A DNA stretch of 64,000 nucleotides from Phytophthora colocasiae. Lineage: Eukaryota > Oomycota > Peronosporomycetes > Peronosporales > Peronosporaceae. The notes beneath the pieces were generated by a model. That model was not told the origin of the DNA. It worked only from the letters and a program-made list of their open reading frames with translations, and ran no database searches. Of this stretch, positions 61,509 through 64,000 are shown in pieces. The stretch lies in the NCBI GenBank assembly GCA_018806915.1, contig JAGKQI010000047.1, forward strand, positions 558,001 to 622,000, written 5' to 3'. The number at the start of each line of letters is the position of its first letter. Position 1 is the stretch's first letter. The position numbers and the translations under genes were made by a program.

Positions 61509-62014
61509 GTCAAACACAACAACACACTGCCATCCACAAAAACTTGCACACACTGCATCATCGCACCACCACTTCCTAGACGCAACGTACACGGACACGC
61601 CATCACGCCTATCACCCATATCCACAACGCCGCACTCCATCCGCTGCCATATACCGCCCTCCATAAGTTACAGCCATGCAAAGTCGGTGCCGCCATGTCG
61701 TCGCCATCGCCTCGTATTGGCTGTTTGCACGAAGCAGCTCAACGCACCCCGCTAGAGAACCCCACCACCGTGCCGAACCCGTCACTCGGACGTTCATCAG
61801 CGCTGACCGAGTGTTGTACCCTGTCAAGACTCGAGCCATGCTCACGCAGTCCAATGTTACCCGACAAATCGAGCGCCATCGTGACGATTGCAGGGCGTGG
61901 TAGCAACATTGGCGGGGTGCGTGACCTTCTTGTGTAGCATAGCGAGCCATGTATTGCAGTAGACGCAAGAAAGTCGTAAAAGTAGGAGCGCTAGAGAGTG
62001 CAAAAGTGCAAAAG

Positions 62015-62025
62015 TGCCGCGACCC

Positions 62026-62083
<58 letters not shown>

Positions 62084-62087
62084 AGGC
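62015..62087 (-). tRNA. tRNA-Phe: tRNA-Phe(GAA), array copy 56
   Basis: Same sequence as copy 1. The spacer to its right has GTTTTT in place of CAAAAA (62116-62121). Confidence 0.93.
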
Positions 62088-62593
62088 GTCAAACACAACA
62101 ACACACTGCCATCCAGTTTTTCTTGCACACACTGCATCATCGCACCACCACTTCCTAGACGCAACGTACACGGACACGCCATCACGCCTATCACCCATAT
62201 CCACAACGCCGCACTCCATCCGCTGCCATATACCGCCCTCCATAAGTTACAGCCATGCAAAGTCGGTGCCGCCATGTCGTCGCCATCGCCTCGTATTGGC
62301 TGTTTGCACGAAGCAGCTCAACGCACCCCGCTAGAGAACCCCACCACCGTGCCGAACCCGTCACTCGGACGTTCATCAGCGCTGACCGAGTGTTGTACCC
62401 TGTCAAGACTCGAGCCATGCTCACGCAGTCCAATGTTACCCGACAAATCGAGCGCCATCGTGACGATTGCAGGGCGTGGTAGCAACATTGGCGGGGTGCG
62501 TGACCTTCTTGTGTAGCATAGCGAGCCATGTATTGCAGTAGACGCAAGAAAGTCGTAAAAGTAGGAGCGCTAGAGAGTGCAAAAGTGCAAAAG

Positions 62594-62604
62594 TGCCGCG
62601 ACCC

Positions 62605-62662
<58 letters not shown>

Positions 62663-62666
62663 AGGC
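62594..62666 (-). tRNA. tRNA-Phe: tRNA-Phe(GAA), array copy 57
   Basis: Same sequence as copy 1. The spacer carries both the CCGCCAGAG and the C to T variants. Confidence 0.93.
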
Positions 62667-63172
62667 GTCAAACACAACAACACACTGCCATCCACAAAAA
62701 CTTGCACACACTGCATCATCGCACCACCACTTCCTAGACGCAACGTACACGGACACGCCATCACGCCTATCACCCATATCCACAACGCCGCACTCCATCC
62801 GCTGCCATATACCGCCCTCCATAAGTTACAGCCATGCAAAGTCGGTGCCGCCATGTCGTCGCCATCGCCTCGTATTGGCTGTTTGCACGAAGCAGCTCAA
62901 CGCACCCCGCCAGAGAACCCCACCACCGTGTCGAACCCGTCACTCGGACGTTCATCAGCGCTGACCGAGTGTTGTACCCTGTCAAGACTCGAGCCATGCT
63001 CACGCAGTCCAATGTTACCCGACAAATCGAGCGCCATCGTGACGATTGCAGGGCGTGGTAGCAACATTGGCGGGGTGCGTGACCTTCTTGTGTAGCATAG
63101 CGAGCCATGTATTGCAGTAGACGCAAGAAAGTCGTAAAAGTAGGAGCGCTAGAGAGTGCAAAAGTGCAAAAG

Positions 63173-63183
63173 TGCCGCGACCC

Positions 63184-63241
<58 letters not shown>

Positions 63242-63245
63242 AGGC
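63173..63245 (-). tRNA. tRNA-Phe: tRNA-Phe(GAA), array copy 58
   Basis: Same sequence as copy 1; majority spacer. Confidence 0.93.
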
Positions 63246-63751
63246 GTCAAACACAACAACACACTGCCATCCACAAAAACTTGCACACACTGCATCATCG
63301 CACCACCACTTCCTAGACGCAACGTACACGGACACGCCATCACGCCTATCACCCATATCCACAACGCCGCACTCCATCCGCTGCCATATACCGCCCTCCA
63401 TAAGTTACAGCCATGCAAAGTCGGTGCCGCCATGTCGTCGCCATCGCCTCGTATTGGCTGTTTGCACGAAGCAGCTCAACGCACCCCGCTAGAGAACCCC
63501 ACCACCGTGCCGAACCCGTCACTCGGACGTTCATCAGCGCTGACCGAGTGTTGTACCCTGTCAAGACTCGAGCCATGCTCACGCAGTCCAATGTTACCCG
63601 ACAAATCGAGCGCCATCGTGACGATTGCAGGGCGTGGTAGCAACATTGGCGGGGTGCGTGACCTTCTTGTGTAGCATAGCGAGCCATGTATTGCAGTAGA
63701 CGCAAGAAAGTCGTAAAAGTAGGAGCGCTAGAGAGTGCAAAAGTGCAAAAG

Positions 63752-63762
63752 TGCCGCGACCC

Positions 63763-63820
<58 letters not shown>

Positions 63821-63824
63821 AGGC
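63752..63824 (-). tRNA. tRNA-Phe: tRNA-Phe(GAA), array copy 59
   Basis: Same sequence as copy 1; the last complete copy before the window ends inside its spacer. Confidence 0.93.
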
Positions 63825-64000
63825 GTCAAACACAACAACACACTGCCATCCACAAAAACTTGCACACACTGCATCATCGCACCACCACTTCCTAGACGCA
63901 ACGTACACGGACACGCCATCACGCCTATCACCCATATCCACAACGCCGCACTCCATCCGCTGCCATATACCGCCCTCCATAAGTTACAGCCATGCAAAGT

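Larger units (their letters stand above)
29754..64000. repeat. Tandem array of a 579 bp tRNA-Phe unit (59 tRNA copies visible, array open at right)
   Basis: The sequence repeats head to tail every 579 bp from 29754 to the window end. Each unit has one 73 bp tRNA-Phe(GAA) gene on the - strand and a 506 bp spacer. The first unit is partial and has no tRNA at its left end. Spacing between equivalent points is 579 bp except six places: +17 before copy 36, +8 before copies 42 and 53, -1 after copy 51, +1 inside copy 55, and these all have visible causes. Units are nearly identical; about a dozen single-base variants recur. Every unit shows the same set of long but meaningless open frames (172, 128, 118, 75 codons) because the repeat lacks stops in those frames. 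I see no second RNA gene in the spacer. Confidence 0.97.

Noticed and set aside
29798..63980. Repeated open frames of 172, 128, 118, 75, 69 and 65 codons on both strands in every unit
   Set aside because: They overlap each other and the tRNA gene on both strands, recur only because the 579 bp unit lacks stops in those frames, and show no domain or codon bias. Best read as artefacts.
29754..64000. CRISPR or protein-coding satellite interpretation of the array
   Set aside because: The period is 579 bp, there are no short repeats with unique spacers, and a clear tRNA sits in each unit.

Overview
The window looks like nuclear DNA of an oomycete, most likely Phytophthora or a close relative. Evidence: compact genes with 52-146 bp GT-AG introns, one minor-spliceosome intron, an oomycete-type initiator motif, flagellar genes (katanin p60, CFAP119, IFT81) expected in a zoospore former, a bZIP/START-like protein of a kind expanded in oomycetes, and Ty3/gypsy and Ty1/copia debris. 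The species cannot be fixed from sequence alone.

Layout. (1) 1-5.9 kb is a transposon graveyard: the 3' half of a frameshifted Ty3/gypsy chromovirus-type element on +, then a Ty1/copia element on - that keeps GAG, protease and integrase but has lost reverse transcriptase and RNase H. (2) 6.3-29.5 kb is gene-dense, with 13 genes: SfsA-like nuclease (+), bZIP/START-like protein (-), katanin p60 (-, 9 exons), Sec66/Sec71 translocon subunit (+), C5orf34-like protein (-), a 720 bp Tc1/mariner-type MITE, amidohydrolase-3 enzyme (+, 5 exons), RPA3 (+), CFAP119-like protein (-, with an AT-AC U12-type intron), a SAPS-like/PH/NTF2-like protein (+), a pyruvate dehydrogenase E2-like protein lacking the catalytic His (+), an MST/Hippo-type kinase (+) and IFT81 (-). 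(3) 29.75-64.0 kb is a head-to-tail array of a 579 bp unit, each carrying one tRNA-Phe(GAA) gene on the - strand. Fifty-nine tRNA copies are visible and the array runs off the window end.

The outstanding feature is the tRNA-Phe array. The tRNA is essentially invariant across 59 copies, has intact A and B boxes and is followed at once by TTTT terminators in an 8 bp repeat of variable copy number. Every copy carries the same U4.C69 acceptor-stem mismatch. Large tandem tRNA-spacer arrays are a hallmark of Entamoeba; I know of no standard description of one like this in an oomycete. All long open frames inside the array are artefacts of repetition.

The genes form no operon. Katanin, CFAP119 and IFT81 point to the axoneme and flagellum, RPA3 to replication, Sec66 to ER import and the E2-like protein to mitochondrial carbon metabolism. 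Splice structures were read from the sequence: each was accepted only when GT-AG (or AT-AC) borders kept both reading frames and family similarity continuous.
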